Made by a program: the position numbers and the translations under genes. The notes under the pieces are model-generated. The model was not told the origin of the DNA. It worked only from the letters and a program-made list of their open reading frames with translations, and did not search any database. This document shows positions 11,308-23,840 of a stretch of DNA of 64,000 bases, in pieces. This DNA comes from Astragalus membranaceus (lineage: Eukaryota; Streptophyta; Magnoliopsida; Fabales; Fabaceae), in assembly GCA_039519185.1 (NCBI GenBank), contig CM076849.1, forward strand, positions 83,623,289-83,687,288, written 5' to 3'. Each line of letters begins with the position of its first letter. Position 1 is the stretch's first letter.

Positions 11308-13870
11308 TGTAACGCCCCAAAATAATTTAATTATTTATTTAATTAAGTTATTTAAGGCTTACAATATTTATTTAATTTAATTAAATAATTCGAGTTTAAT
11401 TATTTTATTTTATTTTTATTAGGGGGTGTTGTCACTATTTAAGTGGTGCGAGCAAGGGCCCGTGATCCACAATTAGGCCCGTGGCCCATTTCTTTGGCAT
11501 AGGAGTCGAATTCTTTTGGGGTCTAGGGAGTTAGTGGCAATTCACCAAGTGAGAAAAGAAAGAAAGAAAAGAAACGTAGAGAGAGTGAGAAGAGAGTTGC
11601 GAAGAGAAGAAGGAGAAAGGGGCGAAGCTCATAGAGAGGAGGAGGAGGCTCATTGGTGGTTCGCAATTCTTCCTTGGAGCTTGGCTAGCAAATTCGAATT
11701 TCACAAGGTTAGGGGGTCCTCTTTTTGTTCTTAATAGATATGCGAATTAGTGATGCTTAGGGTTAGGGTTCTAGAATAATTTCCATGAACAAATTGTTGT
11801 TTTGATGATTAAATTATAGTGTTGTGATACTTGATTAGGGATTGCTCATGTTGAAATCGTATATTTGGTGAATTGAATTGTTGCTAAGTGATTCGCATGA
11901 CACATGTTTGAGAATATGATTTGTTGATGTTTGCTTGGTGAATTTGAGAAGTCATGGTGACACTTTAGTGATATATATGTAATTGGGCATTTTGATGAAT
12001 TTAATTTAGTGAATGAGAGTGGAAAAATTCTGTTTGGGAGCCCCTAGGCGCCTTGGGCGCCATATGCCTATTGCTGAAAAATTCTGTGTTGCGCCTAGTC
12101 ATGGGCACCAGGCGCCCAGCAGTGTGCTGCGCCTGTTTCCAACAATTCTGTTGCCCTGTGTTGCCATTCTGTGTCACTGTGTGCTGTGTCTGTTGCCTGT
12201 GTTGCCATTCTGTGTTGCTGTCTCTGTTGCCTGTGTTGCCATCCAGTGTTCCTGTGCTGCCAGTTTTGGCACATGTTGCTTGTGTCATGGGCGCCAAGGG
12301 CCCCAAAGTTCTGGTGATAGTTTTGTGAAAATTGTTTTCAGGTTTTTATACTTGGGTAAAATGGCTCATGAAAACTGATTTTGGTCAAGAAAGGACTTGA
12401 GTTGCGTATTTTCACTAGGTGCCTAGTGCATGGGCGCCAAAAATAATGTTCAGCTTTTGATAAAATTTTTATTGAGTTTTCATGTCCTGAGCATTTGGCT
12501 CGTGTAAAATGAATTTCGAAGAAAAATGAGTTGTGTAGCATGTTGGCCTTAGGCGCCTAGTGCTTGGGCGCCATGTTGCTGCTGTTCCCTGGGCGCGCCT
12601 GTGCGCGTTGTTGCTTCTAGGCGCCAGCGCCTATGTGCGCGTGTTGCCTCCTGGGCGCCTAGCGCCTGTGCGCTGTTGCGCGTGTTGTTCCTGGGCGCCA
12701 GCGCCCATGCGCCTGTGCGTGTTGTTTCTCCTGGGCGCCAAGCGCCCATGCGCCAAGCGCTGTGTTGCCCCTGGGCGCCCAGCGCCCATGCGTCAGTTCC
12801 AGGATGTCTAACATTTTTCCTAAAATTGTTTTTAACGTAACTTTTGACTCGGTTATCCAAATTCAACGGTTCAAAATGCGTTTTGAAGCTAATTTCAGTG
12901 CCTATCCAATAGTCTCAATTTTATGCAAAAATAATTTATTTTTACTGGTGTTTCTGGCTGATGGTGTCTAAGTGTCCAAATGGTTATTTTTACCCACTTT
13001 CTCTATGTCTTGTCAATGTCCTAAGTTGGTCTATGTGAATGGGTGTTGGTGTGAGTGGTGAGCTGACTTGGTGAGTGATGATGAGGTGAGATTGGTGAGC
13101 AGAGGCTTCGGCCTAATTTTAATTTGGTGAGTTAATTAATGCACTATGGTGAGACTAGAATTTAAAATGTGAAATTGACTGATTTGTGGTGTGTTGTGAT
13201 GCATTCTCCATAACACCGCATGAAGCATGTGCATTATTGGTGAGCAGAGGCTACGGCCTAATTTGTATTTGGTGAGCAGAGGCTACGGCCTATTTGTATT
13301 TGGTGACGGATCCGACATGCATGTACCCGTGGAGTTTGGGTTCCATTACATGCATAAATCATATATTGTGTGGTGCTGTTTGGAAATACAATATTGATGT
13401 AATTGTTCCATTATTGTGAATTGGTGTGCCTGATTTCCTTTTTCCTACGCATTGCTTAATTTCCATATGTTATTAATTATGAAAAGAGACTCACCCTACT
13501 GCCTTTATGTTGCTTCTTATGTCGGCAACGTGCAGGTAATGATGAGTGAAGGTTTCCTGTATGCCTTCGTCTGGTAGGAAGTGTCACGCTCTGATACGTA
13601 GCACCAGGGGGGGTGTCTTAGGTTTATGCTTTATTTTCTTAAAACTGCTAGACTTTGTTGGTGATGTATTGGTTTTAATTTTTTTGAACTCTTTATTATT
13701 CCGCTGCTGGTGGTGACTGGTTTTAGTGATGCGAACTGAATCTTCCTTACGGTGTTATGTATCTTGATATTATGGAGTAAATGTAGCACTCGCTTGAATT
13801 GTTTTCAAAAAAAAAAAAAAGGACTCTGATTTTTATTTAAAAGCTAAGTTAATAGAAAAGGGGTGTTACA
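11308..13870 (+). repeat. 3' LTR of element C
   Basis: A 2563-bp copy of 4259-6822. Visible differences are six substitutions (at positions matching 4431, 4535, 5347, 5570, 5624 and 6284) and one G fewer in the G-run. The same internal landmarks are present. It ends at the target duplication CATGG. Confidence 0.95.
12044..12800. repeat. GGCGCC palindrome island, element C 3' LTR
   Basis: Copy of the 5' LTR island at an offset of 7049 bp, with two of the six LTR differences falling in it. Confidence 0.9.
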
Positions 13871-13937
13871 CATGGAGCCTAGGGTAAGGGATCATGACTG
13901 CCCCGCCTAGTATGTTATACATGGGTCGTCACCCAAC

Positions 13938-13980
<43 letters not shown>

Positions 13981-15348
13981 ATATATATATCTACAGTACC
14001 ATGAACCCACGGTCCATCATATCAGACAATCAATGAAACACTTTAATCCACATTTTATAAAATCCAAGTTCACACTCGCACTCTAGTTGACCACATTTCG
14101 ACACAATTTTCAACTTCGAAAGTATTTTATAAAACCCTTTTGAAACGTACGCAAAATCATGGCATAATAAGCCTAATATCATTATAGAAGGGTTAGGAAA
14201 GGATTAGGAGAGGATTGGATTCGAAACGGAATCATTTAGGGCACTTTGAAAATTTTGGGCAGGACTAGGCGCACGGGTCGTGCCCCAGGACGCACGGGTC
14301 GTGCGCCCTGTTAGACATTTTTTCAACACTGAACCCGAACCAGGCGCACGGGTCGTGTGCCTGAGACGCACGGGTCGTGCGCGTTTGACAGTATTGCCAA
14401 AATGCCCTGTTTTATGAAATTTTGCTTTCCGATCGATCCGAAACTCGCCCCGATCGATTCCTAACTCAAAAACAGACAATGCCAGACAATATACCAGTCC
14501 AATCAACATCAAACAATCAAGCAATTCAATCAAAAACTCAACGATTACGAATTTCGTTAAAACGCGATATGTTTCAAAATAACGTTTTCGACTCAAACTC
14601 TTTCGAAAACAAGTCACACAATCTATTTCAAAACGGAATCAGCCTATACGTGAGTAAAACTCACCCTTGAAGCGAGAGTCGTTGCCGAGCCGAAATCACC
14701 GAGATGTCAAAATCACCGAATCGAACCCAAACAACACCGAACCGTTCCTAACTTCGTTCCGAGCTTCCAATCGCGTTCAATCCGCTCCTAGCTTCGATCT
14801 TAAACATAACCCAATCACCAACACAACCTATTAATCCTTGATTTCAACAATTTTCACACAAAACCCTCTAAATTTCGAAATCAAAAAGGGAGGGGAAAAA
14901 TGGAGAGGATTCTTACCAAATTCTTGGGTTATGATGAGGGAGGGAAAATGATGGAGATGATGAATTTTGGAGGGTTGGGCTTCACTCCTCTTCTTCCTTT
15001 CTCTTCTTCTTTCCTCTTCTTCTTTCTCTTTTCCTTCTCTTCTTTTCTCTTCTTTTCTTCCTCTGTTTCTCTTCTCCCTCTCGTGGACCTTTCTTTCTTT
15101 TCATTTAACACACACACACACACACATATATTTTATTAATAAATGAGTGGTAGCGTGGTCCAATTACCATATTGATCTTAATCCCTTATTTCGATTCCAA
15201 AACTTCCTTGATCCGTATTATCCGGTTAACGATCTAATGCCATCCAATAAATAATTTTAGCACTCAATAAATTTACCAGTCGAGCACTAAATTATTTCTA
15301 TTGGGTCAACATCCAAATAATTCGCCTAATTATTTTGAGGATGTTACA
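13871..15348 (-). repeat. 3' LTR of element D, inner part
   Basis: Continues the LTR after element C; the first five bases are the duplicated CATGG. It contains a long AT microsatellite (about 13941-13977), the palindrome island at 14272-14390, a donor-like site (minus strand, intron side starting at 14664) and a CA run near 15109-15126. It ends GATGTTACA. Confidence 0.92.
14272..14390. repeat. CpG palindrome island, element D 3' LTR
   Basis: Four CGCACG-GGT-CGTGCG-type dyads in two pairs, some with one degenerate arm. Identical to 20995-21115. Confidence 0.88.
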
Positions 15349-15366
15349 TTCTCCCCTTCTTAAAAG
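15349..15366 (-). other. Element D polypurine tract
   Basis: On the minus strand CTTTTAAGAAGGGGAGAA ends at the 3' LTR edge. Confidence 0.85.
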
Positions 15367-15398
15367 AATTTTGTCCTCAAAATTAAACACAACGTACC

Positions 15399-18300
15399 TT
15401 AAGAAAACAAATACGGATACTGAGTCCGCATATCGTCCTCCAACTCCCAAGTAGCTTCCTCGACGGAAAAACCATCCCAAACCACCTTGACAATGGGAAT
15501 TGACTTCGTCCGCAGCGTCCTCTCGCCACGTTCCATGATGTAATTCGGGTGAGGTTGGAAAGACAAGTCCGGTCGAAGGTCAATCGTTTCAAAATCTAAT
15601 GGTTGACTTGGATCGGGAATGTACTTCCGCAACTGAGACACATGGAATACATCATGCAGATTTGACAATTGCGGAGGCAAAGCAATACGGTATGCAAGAG
15701 GCCCGACTCGCTCGATAATTTGGAAGGGCCCAATATTCCGAGGACTGAGTTTCTTCACCCGTAATGCCCTACCTGTGCCAATTGTCGGTGACAATTTCAA
15801 AAACACATGATCACCCGACTCAAACTCTAGCGGCCTTCTTCTTTTGTCGGCATAACTCTTTTGCCTACTTTGAGCGGCTTTCATTCTTTCCCTTATCTGG
15901 CGGATCTTTTCAGTAGTGTCATAAATCATCTCTGGTCCTAACAATCGGTTCTCACCTACTTCCCACCAACACAATGGAGTTCTACATCTCCTACCATATA
16001 AGGCTTCAAAAGGTGCCATTCCGATACTGGAATGATAACTGTTGTTGTAAGAGAATTCTACCAATGGAAGATGATCCTCCCATTTCTTCCCGTTATCAAG
16101 TACCGAAGCCCGAAGCATATCCTCTAATGTCTGGATAGTCCTCTCGGTCTGACCATCTGTCTGCGGGTGATAAGCGGTACTAAGAAGTACTTTAGTCCCC
16201 ATTGCTTCATTCAGAGCCTTCCAAAATCGAGAAGTGAATTTCGGATCTCGATCCGACACTATACTGGTAGGAACCCCATGTAACCTCACTATGTTCTTTA
16301 AATACACCTCAGCTAACTTGGACACTTTACTGTTCGAACGAACCGGAATAAAATGAGTTGATTTAGTTAACCGATCCACAACTACCCAAATGGAGTCGTT
16401 ACCGGCTTGAGACCTTGGTAATGCCATTACAAAATCCATGGAAATGTCTTCCCACTTCCACACTGGCACGTCCAGTGACCGTAACAGACCAGCAGGCTTC
16501 TGATGTTCGATTTTAACTCTCTGGCAAGTTAAGCATTGAGATACAAACTCAGCAATCCCTAATTTCATTCCATGCCACCAATACATCTGCTTTAAATCTC
16601 TATACATCTTGGTGGATCCGGGATGTACAGAAAATAAACTTCGGTGTGCTTCCTCTAGCACTTGCTTTTTAATACTCTCATCGTCGGGCACACAGATCCT
16701 ACCGTTGAAACAAATAACCCCATCACTATCCTCGGTAAAATCTGGTAACACTTTCTGTGATTGCAGTTTCACATCAACTCCCTGTGCTAGGCGAATAGAA
16801 TCCCTTATGGAACTAGAGATCCTCATGTGGCTCAACACCAACCGGTTCCTTTTTGGCTTTGAATCCACATTTAAGTCCCGGAAAGACTCCAACAATCTCA
16901 TCTCATGCATCATAATCTCCGCTATGTGAATGGATTTCCTACTTAGTGCATCAGCTACAACATTAGCCTTTCCCGGATGATACTTCAATTCAAAGTCATA
17001 ATCCTTCAGGAATTCCACCCACCTTCTCTGCCTGTTATTCAACTCCTTCTGATCGAACAAATATTTCAAACTTTTATGATCACTAAAGACTTCGAAACGA
17101 GACCCATACAGGTAATGTCTCCAAATCTTCAGTGCGTACACAATAGCTGCCAACTCCAAATCATGAGTCGGATAATTCTCTTCATGAGTCTTCAACTGTC
17201 TGGAGGCATAAGCTACAACTTGTTGGTCCTGCATGAGAACACATCCCAAACCTTTCCCAGAAGCATCGCTGAAAATTTGAAAATCCAAAGACGGATCTGA
17301 AAGAATTAGGATTGGAGCAGAGGTCAACCTAACCTTCAACTCTTGAAAACATTCTTCACAATCGGTATCCCATATAAACGGTTGGGCCTTACGTGTTAAC
17401 CGAGTGAGCGGAAGGACCAATTGTGAAAAACCTTGAATAAACCTCCTGTAGTAACCAGCTAGACCCAAGAAACTTCTTATTTCTGTAACAGATGTTGGTC
17501 TTTCCCAGTTCAATACAGCTTCCACCTTACTGGGATCCACAGCAACTCCCGATTGGGAAATCACGTGCCCCAAAAACTTTACTTCCGGCATCCAGAAGTC
17601 ACACTTCGACGACTTGGCATACAATTTCTTTTCTCGGAGCACGTTCAGAACAATGCGAAGATGTTGAACATGATCCTCAATGGTCTTAGAGTACACCAAG
17701 ATATCATCAATAAAAACCACTACAAACTGATCGAGATATGTGTGGAACACTCGGTTCATGTAATCCATGAATACGGCTGGAGCATTAGTCAAACCGAAGG
17801 GCATTGCTACGAACTCGTAATGTCCATACCTTGTACGGAAAGCTGTCTTCGGAATGTCTAAGGCTCGTACCTTTATCTGATGATAGCCCGATCTCAAATC
17901 AATTTTTGAAAATACCACGGCACCTCGAAGTTGGTCAAGCAAATCGTCTATCCTTGGCAAGGGATATTTATTCTTGATCGTCACTTTATTCAGTTGTCGA
18001 TAATCTATGCACAACCTCATGCTACCATCCTTCTTTTTGACTAGCAATACCGGAGCACCCCAAGGAGAAGCGCTCGGTCGAATGAACCTCTTCGATATTA
18101 ATTCTTCAAGTTGGGACTTTAATTCCTTCAACTCTAACGGAGACATTCTATAAGGAGCAATAGATATTGATCCTGTACCAGGAATCAATTCTATTGAGAA
18201 CTCTACCTCTCGGTCAGGAGGTAAGGATGAAACTTCTTCTGAAAAAACATCTAGAAATTCATTTACCACTTGCACAGATGACAAGTCTAAACCTGTTTCA

Positions 18301-19793
18301 GTAGATGCAGACAACATAACAAGAATAGCTTCCGCACCTTGGAATAATGACTGGCTTGCTCCGGTGTAAGAGATCATCACTTCAGAATCTGCCTGTGTTA
18401 AGCCTATGGATTCGGAGGCGAAGCTAATGGTTCGGTCGGCACAGTTGATTGTTACATGATTTTCAGCCATCCAATTCATACCCAGAACTATGTCCATACT
18501 TCTCACAGGCAAGCAGATAAATTTCACAACAAATTGTCTGTCCCCTATGACAAGTAGGCAATTTTCACACAATGATTGGGTCTGGACACGACCCTTGGCA
18601 GCAGTTAAAATAGTTATCGGTTCGGATAGCTCAGACAATGCTAGTCCCAACCGATCCACACATGCTTGCGAGATAAAACAGTGAGTTGCACCAGAATCAT
18701 ATAAAATATTGACTGAATTATTAAAAAGAGATCCCGTACCCCTCAAAAGATTATCCGTAGGAGTGATGGTTCGAGCATCCAATGTGTTGATTCGCCCCTG
18801 ACCAGGAGCGTTTGGTGCTCTTTGTAAATTCTTCTTTGTTGGGCACTGATTTGCATAGTGACCCTCTTCATTACAGACATAACACCGATCAGATCTTGAT
18901 GGGCACTCGCCACGGTGATACCTTCCGCACTTATGACAATTTTTAAACCTCGCTGGGTCGGCCGTTTGCACCTGCTTCCCTTTATAATTACCACCCCTGC
19001 CTGAGTCATGTTTGGGACCCATCTGAGAACTAGATGACCCAGTGTTCCTCTTGCTCTGATGGAATGCCTTTCTGCTTGCATACAACCTCGACAAATCACT
19101 TTCGGCGATATAAGCTTGTTGTACCATGGCTGCATAGTTGGTTCTCGGAAAAGAACTAAGACTTTGAGCAATATCCTCTCTCAACCCATATTTGTACCTG
19201 TCAGTTTTCCATTGGTCATTGGGGGCATATCCAGCTAAACCGAAGAATTGATACAACTCTTCAAATTTAGCCGTGTATTGGCCCACGGTCAAGCCTCCTT
19301 GTGTGAGAGCTAAGAATTCATTTTCCTTATCAAACCTCATAGCCGTGGGGAAGAATTGTTCCAGAAATGATGTTCGGAAATTTTCCCAAGTCGGGGGAGT
19401 TCCCATTGTCTCCATCATGGCCCTAGCATTTGTCCACCAGTTATTGGCCTCTCCCTTCAACATATGGGATGCCAACCTCAACTTATCTTCATCGGTCACT
19501 TGCATTGTTACAAAGATCTTTTCAATGTCGTCCAGCCAATGTTGTGCTCTCATGACATCCGGCCCACCTCTAAACTCGGAGGGTTTCATTTTCAGGAACT
19601 CTGTGAAAATTCTCCTTGGGTTCACTTGTGGCCCTGGAGCTTGATGCTGCTGAGCATTTTGCTGTTGGATTTGTTGCTGCTGATGCATAAGCATCATGTC
19701 TTGCATCATTTTCTGCTGGTTCTCAATGACATTCTGCATCCACTCAAAATTTGGATCAACAGGAGGAGGAACGCCTCTACCTCTTTTGGCCAT
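15399..19793 (-). CDS. Element D Gag-Pol polyprotein
   Basis: An intact frame of 1464 aa from the chosen Met at 19793 ([11 protein letters not shown]). The frame is open to another Met at 19850, but the related element F begins its Gag at the equivalent MAGG position, so the shorter start is preferred. After a Gln-rich stretch comes Gag, then a degenerate finger (CHKC...C) and a clear CCHC at 304-317. The protease motif DSGAT is at 366-370, RT FIDD at 694-697 and the RNase H Asp at 843. Integrase has H1050, H1057, C1087 and C1090, with catalytic D1120, D1181 and E1217. A chromodomain lies at about 1420-1460. The motif A region [11 protein letters not shown] is intact, unlike in F. No stop or frameshift is seen, so this copy may encode active proteins. 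Confidence 0.96.
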   Translation of the reverse strand: MAKRGRGVPPPVDPNFEWMQNVIENQQKMMQDMMLMHQQQQIQQQNAQQHQAPGPQVNPRRIFTEFLKMKPSEFRGGPDVMRAQHWLDDIEKIFVTMQVTDEDKLRLASHMLKGEANNWWTNARAMMETMGTPPTWENFRTSFLEQFFPTAMRFDKENEFLALTQGGLTVGQYTAKFEELYQFFGLAGYAPNDQWKTDRYKYGLREDIAQSLSSFPRTNYAAMVQQAYIAESDLSRLYASRKAFHQSKRNTGSSSSQMGPKHDSGRGGNYKGKQVQTADPARFKNCHKCGRYHRGECPSRSDRCYVCNEEGHYANQCPTKKNLQRAPNAPGQGRINTLDARTITPTDNLLRGTGSLFNNSVNILYDSGATHCFISQACVDRLGLALSELSEPITILTAAKGRVQTQSLCENCLLVIGDRQFVVKFICLPVRSMDIVLGMNWMAENHVTINCADRTISFASESIGLTQADSEVMISYTGASQSLFQGAEAILVMLSASTETGLDLSSVQVVNEFLDVFSEEVSSLPPDREVEFSIELIPGTGSISIAPYRMSPLELKELKSQLEELISKRFIRPSASPWGAPVLLVKKKDGSMRLCIDYRQLNKVTIKNKYPLPRIDDLLDQLRGAVVFSKIDLRSGYHQIKVRALDIPKTAFRTRYGHYEFVAMPFGLTNAPAVFMDYMNRVFHTYLDQFVVVFIDDILVYSKTIEDHVQHLRIVLNVLREKKLYAKSSKCDFWMPEVKFLGHVISQSGVAVDPSKVEAVLNWERPTSVTEIRSFLGLAGYYRRFIQGFSQLVLPLTRLTRKAQPFIWDTDCEECFQELKVRLTSAPILILSDPSLDFQIFSDASGKGLGCVLMQDQQVVAYASRQLKTHEENYPTHDLELAAIVYALKIWRHYLYGSRFEVFSDHKSLKYLFDQKELNNRQRRWVEFLKDYDFELKYHPGKANVVADALSRKSIHIAEIMMHEMRLLESFRDLNVDSKPKRNRLVLSHMRISSSIRDSIRLAQGVDVKLQSQKVLPDFTEDSDGVICFNGRICVPDDESIKKQVLEEAHRSLFSVHPGSTKMYRDLKQMYWWHGMKLGIAEFVSQCLTCQRVKIEHQKPAGLLRSLDVPVWKWEDISMDFVMALPRSQAGNDSIWVVVDRLTKSTHFIPVRSNSKVSKLAEVYLKNIVRLHGVPTSIVSDRDPKFTSRFWKALNEAMGTKVLLSTAYHPQTDGQTERTIQTLEDMLRASVLDNGKKWEDHLPLVEFSYNNSYHSSIGMAPFEALYGRRCRTPLCWWEVGENRLLGPEMIYDTTEKIRQIRERMKAAQSRQKSYADKRRRPLEFESGDHVFLKLSPTIGTGRALRVKKLSPRNIGPFQIIERVGPLAYRIALPPQLSNLHDVFHVSQLRKYIPDPSQPLDFETIDLRPDLSFQPHPNYIMERGERTLRTKSIPIVKVVWDGFSVEEATWELEDDMRTQYPYLFS

Positions 19794-19913
19794 GATTCTG
19801 CGAAATATGCACAAAGTATTAAGTTGATCAAGCTCAATGTCTAATAGCATACTAAGAAAATCACGACTGGAAAAAGCAAAGACCCTATAAGCTAAGTCCG
19901 ACTAGGTCGAACC

Positions 19914-19925
19914 GCTCTGATACCA
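19914..19925 (-). other. Element D primer binding site
   Basis: TGGTATCAGAGC on the minus strand, two bases inside the 5' LTR edge. Initiator Met tRNA type. Confidence 0.92.
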
Positions 19926-20385
19926 ACTGTAACACCCTGGTATTTTTATTTGTTAAAAACACCCAAGTGCACATTAAACATACATCAGAGATATTATTTC
20001 CTGCTCAGACACTGAATACTACTATAAAATTTTTGCTGAATTATAACATAACCGTCTTATACACAATAAGACCATACGGCACTCAGGCCATAATCTGTCA
20101 GCAACTATGGTAGTCAGAGTCATACAAGAAAGCGGAATGAAAGATAAATGTAACACTAATGACATAGCACTGTGATACATAGTCGTCAGAAGGAAAATAA
20201 ACTTAAACATAAAGCTAAGTCATCATCCATCACTCGGGGCCACCTACTCGTGCCTCTGAGGTTTCTTCTGTCCCTGTTTATCTGTAAAACAACAACATTT
20301 AAACAGTGAGATACAATCTCAGTGAGTTCTACCGAGACCCCTACTAACTCTCTCGGTTCAATTAATAAATTCGTTTTAACTTAAC

Positions 20386-20585
20386 ACGGCACCGACTGCA
20401 TGACTGCTAACCCCGGTAAACGTGTTATCACAAAGTGCGGCATCGACTGCATGACTGCTAAACCCCGATGTATCGCACAACAAACAAAGTACGGCACCGA
20501 CTGCATGACTGCTAAACCCCGGTGTATCGCACAATAATCTTTTAACATAACACCGACTGCGTAACCGCTAAACCCCGGTGAACCC
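20386..20585. repeat. D-type LTR minisatellite (5' LTR copy)
   Basis: Same four units as 4026-4225. Confidence 0.85.
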
Positions 20586-20994
20586 CCCTACCAATAGTAC
20601 ATTCTCCTATTGGCATGGAGCCTAGGGTAAGGGATCATGACTGCCCCGCCTAGTATGTTATACATGGGTCGTCACCCAACTCGATATATATATATATATA
20701 TATAAACATATATATATCTACAGTACCATGAACCCACGGTCCATCATATCAGACAATCAATGAAACACTTTAATCCACATTTTATAAAATCCAAGTTCAC
20801 ACTCGCACTCTAGTTGACCACATTTCGACACAATTTTCAACTTCGAAAGTATTTTATAAAACCCTTTTGAAACGTACGCAAAATCATGGCATAATAAGCC
20901 TAATATCATTATAGAAGGGTTAGGAAAGGATTAGGAGAGGATTGGATTCGAAACGGAATCATTTAGGGCACTTTGAAAATTTTGGGCAGGACTA

Positions 20995-21115
20995 GGCGCA
21001 CGGGTCGTGCCCCAGGACGCACGGGTCGTGCGCCCTGTTAGACATTTTTTCAACACTGAACCCGAACCAGGCGCACGGGTCGTGTGCCTGAGACGCACGG
21101 GTCGTGCGCGTTTGA
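20995..21115. repeat. CpG palindrome island, element D 5' LTR
   Basis: Four dyads matching 14272-14390. Confidence 0.88.
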
Positions 21116-22073
21116 CAGTATTGCCAAAATGCCCTGTTTTATGAAATTTTGCTTTCCGATCGATCCGAAACTCGCCCCGATCGATTCCTAACTCAAAAAC
21201 AGACAATGCCAGACAATATACCAGTCCAATCAACATCAAACAATCAAGCAATTCAATCAAAAACTCAACGATTACGAATTTCGTTAAAACGCGATATGTT
21301 TCAAAATAACGTTTTCGACTCAAACTCTTTCGAAAACAAGTCACACAATCTATTTCAAAACGGAATCAGCCTATACGTGAGTAAAACTCACCCTTGAAGC
21401 GAGAGTCATTGCCGAGCCGAAATCACCGAGATGTCAAAATCACCGAATCGAACCCAAACAACACCGAACCGTTCCTAACTTCGTTCCGAGCTTCCAATCG
21501 CGTTCAATCCGCTCCTAGCTTCGATCTTAAACATAACCCAATCACCAACACAACCTATTAATCCTTGATTTCAACAATTTTCACACAAAACCCTCTAAAT
21601 TTCGAAATCAAAAAGGGAGGGGAAAAATGGAGAGGATTCTTACCAAATTCTTGGGTTATGATGAGGGAGGGAAAATGATGGAGATGATGAATTTTGGAGG
21701 GTTGGGCTTCACTCCTCTTCTTCCTTTCTCTTCTTCTTTCCTCTTCTTCTTTCTCTTTTCCTTCTCTTCTTTTCTCTTCTTTTCTTCCTCTGTTTCTCTT
21801 CTCCCTCTCGTGGACCTTTCTTTCTTTTCATTTAACACACACACACACACATATATTTTATTAATAAATGAGTGGTAGCGTGGTCCAATTACCATATTGA
21901 TCTTAATCCCTTATTTCGATTCCAAAACTTCCTTGATCCGTATTATCCGGTTAACGATCTAATGCCATCCAATAAATAATTTTAGCACTCAATAAATTTA
22001 CCAGTCGAGCACTAAATTATTTCTATTGGGTCAACATCCAAATAATTCGCCTAATTATTTTGAGGATGTTACA

Positions 22074-23151
22074 ACCGAAAACCTTATTTTGAACTTGTTC
22101 ATCTCATGATTTTGAAAAAGAGCTTTGAAGGCCCATTTAATCGAAAAACCGAAACCCTAGTACGCGTGTGAGTACACCGACTGATGGACTGACTGAATAT
22201 ATATGTTTATATATGTCAAATGAAAATGATTATAATGCCGGAGGTCTAACTTATGAATTCCTCAAAACGGGTTATAGATCGATATGGATATTGTTTATCC
22301 AATTTTTATGTAATTGATCCATGTGGTGATCGAAAAGATATAAATTATCTAACTCTCGAGAAATTGATGCATATTGTCATATGTATTGCGTTGGGTGACG
22401 ACCCGACAAGTATCATACTAGGGAGGGTAGTCATGACCCCTTACCTAGGCCCTGTATACGTTTTGGCGTGGTCAATTCGTGGGTTATCGGGATTCGTAGT
22501 CGTTGTACAGCCGATTTATGCTAAACTAAAACGAAAACACGATTTGCCGGGATTCGTAGTCGTTGTACAGTCGGCATTTCGATTTATAGCTTATGATTCG
22601 GGATTCGTAGTCGTTGTACAGCCGTTTCATGATAAGCTAAGATAAGAACACGATTTGCTTGGCATTTCGCTTAATAATAAGACATTGTTATGTCAGCTTT
22701 GAATAGCGGTTTAATGAATTGAACCGAGTGTCAGAGAGGGGGCACGGTAGGACTCACTGAGATAATGTTATCTCACCCTATCCATATTTGTTGTTTTTCA
22801 GAGAAGCAGGGAAAAAGGAAGACTATTGTGCACGAGTAGTTGGTAGGAGGTGCTGAAGACTTAGTCATTTGATCCTTTGTTCTTTTGTTGTCCTATTGGT
22901 TGTATAAACTTGTATTTAATATGAGTTATATGAACCGTTTTATGTTCTGTTTGGTATTTGGACTTGGATATTGTAATCCATTCGGTATGGAACCGATAAA
23001 CTTCTATTTTATGAAGTAATGTTATTCCGATTATGTTTTGATTTCGGAAAAAGTTTGTATGTCCAATACTTAAACAGGAAATGTGTCCTCTGAACTTCCG
23101 CATCTGTGCATCTTCGGTCTCTCTACATGTTAGAAATACCGGGGTGTTACA
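22074..23151 (+). repeat. 3' LTR of element A, second part
   Basis: The first five bases, ACCGA, are the target copy of D. It has three units of GGGATTCGTAGTCGTTGTAC (22489-22625), a hairpin GAGATAA-TG-TTATCTC near 22759 and an acceptor-like TTTTTCAG/AGAAG (AG at 22800-22801). It ends TACCGGGGTGTTACA. Confidence 0.9.
22489..22625. repeat. A-type LTR minisatellite
   Basis: Three near-identical units of about 23 bp at a spacing of 54-64 bp. A decayed version is in solo LTR K near 50391-50462. Confidence 0.8.
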
Positions 23152-23840
23152 ACTTCTATGTTGTTATTCTTTGGTTTGCTTCTACAAATCTTTAGCTGCA
23201 ATATGTTAAGTGGTTATTAATCTATTTTAACTTCTTAATCAAATTATGTAGTTTTTCTTTTCTCAAAACTCATTTAAGTTGTTTTGTTTTTACAGCTACT
23301 GATAGATTACAAGGATTTTGAGTATTCTGAATTAGTTTTAAATGCAGTGGATAATGCGAATTCGTTTTGATATTATGTGAACTTGGTGTAGTGACACAAA
23401 TGATTTGATTTTTTCATTTGTGAAAAGTTTTAAAATCATTATTGGATTGTTTTTGTTATGGATTGTGTAACCCATTTGCAGTTCTTTCATTGAAGATCAA
23501 TGACTTTTGTCTTTCAATAAGTAGCAACTACTTTCACTCATGAGTCATGTATAAGACCATAAGTTAAAATAGACTCAATCTTAATCTTTCGGTGTTAATT
23601 GGCTATCTTGCAAAATTTTTTAAAAACATTTTGATCTGCTATGTAGTTTTTATTTTTTTTCAGCTTAATCAGGACTATGTGGTTTCAAAATCTGTTAAAA
23701 CCTTTTTCCTCATGCTTCTTGATCTAAATTTCTTCCCATTCTTTCAGCTTTGTCATATTACAAATTTCTTAACCTAACATATCTCTTTAACAGTTACTTT
23801 AGACTTTGATTTTAACATACTTCCCGAGTACTTTAAGGAC
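23152..23840. other. AT-rich flank upstream of the RPA-like gene
   Basis: About 690 bp of AT-rich single-copy-looking sequence between element A and the first exon. No coding frame or repeat is recognised. It would hold the promoter or an upstream intron. Confidence 0.5.

Larger units (their letters stand above)
4259..13870 (+). mobile_element. Element C: complete, intact family 2 chromovirus (Tekay/Del-like)
   Basis: A 9612-bp element bounded by a perfect 5-bp target duplication, CATGG at 4254-4258 and 13871-13875. It has two 2.56-kb LTRs, a primer binding site, a single long Gag-Pol frame and a polypurine tract. By eye the LTRs differ at six bases and one G-run length. Everything needed for autonomous movement is present. 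It is inserted in the LTR of element D. Confidence 0.96.
3568..22073 (-). mobile_element. Element D: full-length, apparently intact family 1 chromovirus, interrupted by C
   Basis: An element on the minus strand with the 5' LTR at 19928-22073 and the 3' LTR at 3568-4258 plus 13871-15348. The two LTRs are identical by eye except for one base (14688 G against 21406 A region) and the lengths of an AT and a CA microsatellite. Between them are an initiator-Met-type primer site, one open Gag-Pol frame and a polypurine tract. It inserted in the 3' LTR of element A. Nothing in its coding part is visibly broken, but element C has disrupted its 3' LTR. Confidence 0.93.
19928..22073 (-). repeat. 5' LTR of element D
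   Basis: A 2146-bp LTR. In element orientation it holds a purine- or pyrimidine-rich head, a donor-like AAG/GGTGAGT with hairpin (intron side starting 21391), palindromes at 20995-21115, a short AT run near 20683-20705 and a minisatellite at 20386-20585. It then has the hairpin GAGAT-TGT-ATCTC and an acceptor-like TTTTACAG with AG at 20282-20283. The element A LTR resumes at 22074. Confidence 0.95.
1..23151 (+). mobile_element. Element A: 3' part of a family 1 Ty3/gypsy chromovirus, interrupted by element D
   Basis: The window opens inside the RT-to-RNase H part of pol and continues through integrase and chromodomain to a polypurine tract and a 3' LTR that starts at 2098. The LTR is cut at 3567 by element D and resumes at 22079, ending GGGTGTTACA at 23151. 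The 5' LTR, gag, protease and most of RT lie outside the window, so the left target duplication cannot be checked. The sequence right after the element begins ACTTC. One nonsense codon in pol shows this copy is no longer autonomous. Confidence 0.9.

Noticed and set aside
19794..19850. Upstream Met at 19850 as the start of D Gag-Pol
   Set aside because: The equivalent region in F precedes its conserved MAGG start and is poorly conserved, so the Met at 19793 fits better.
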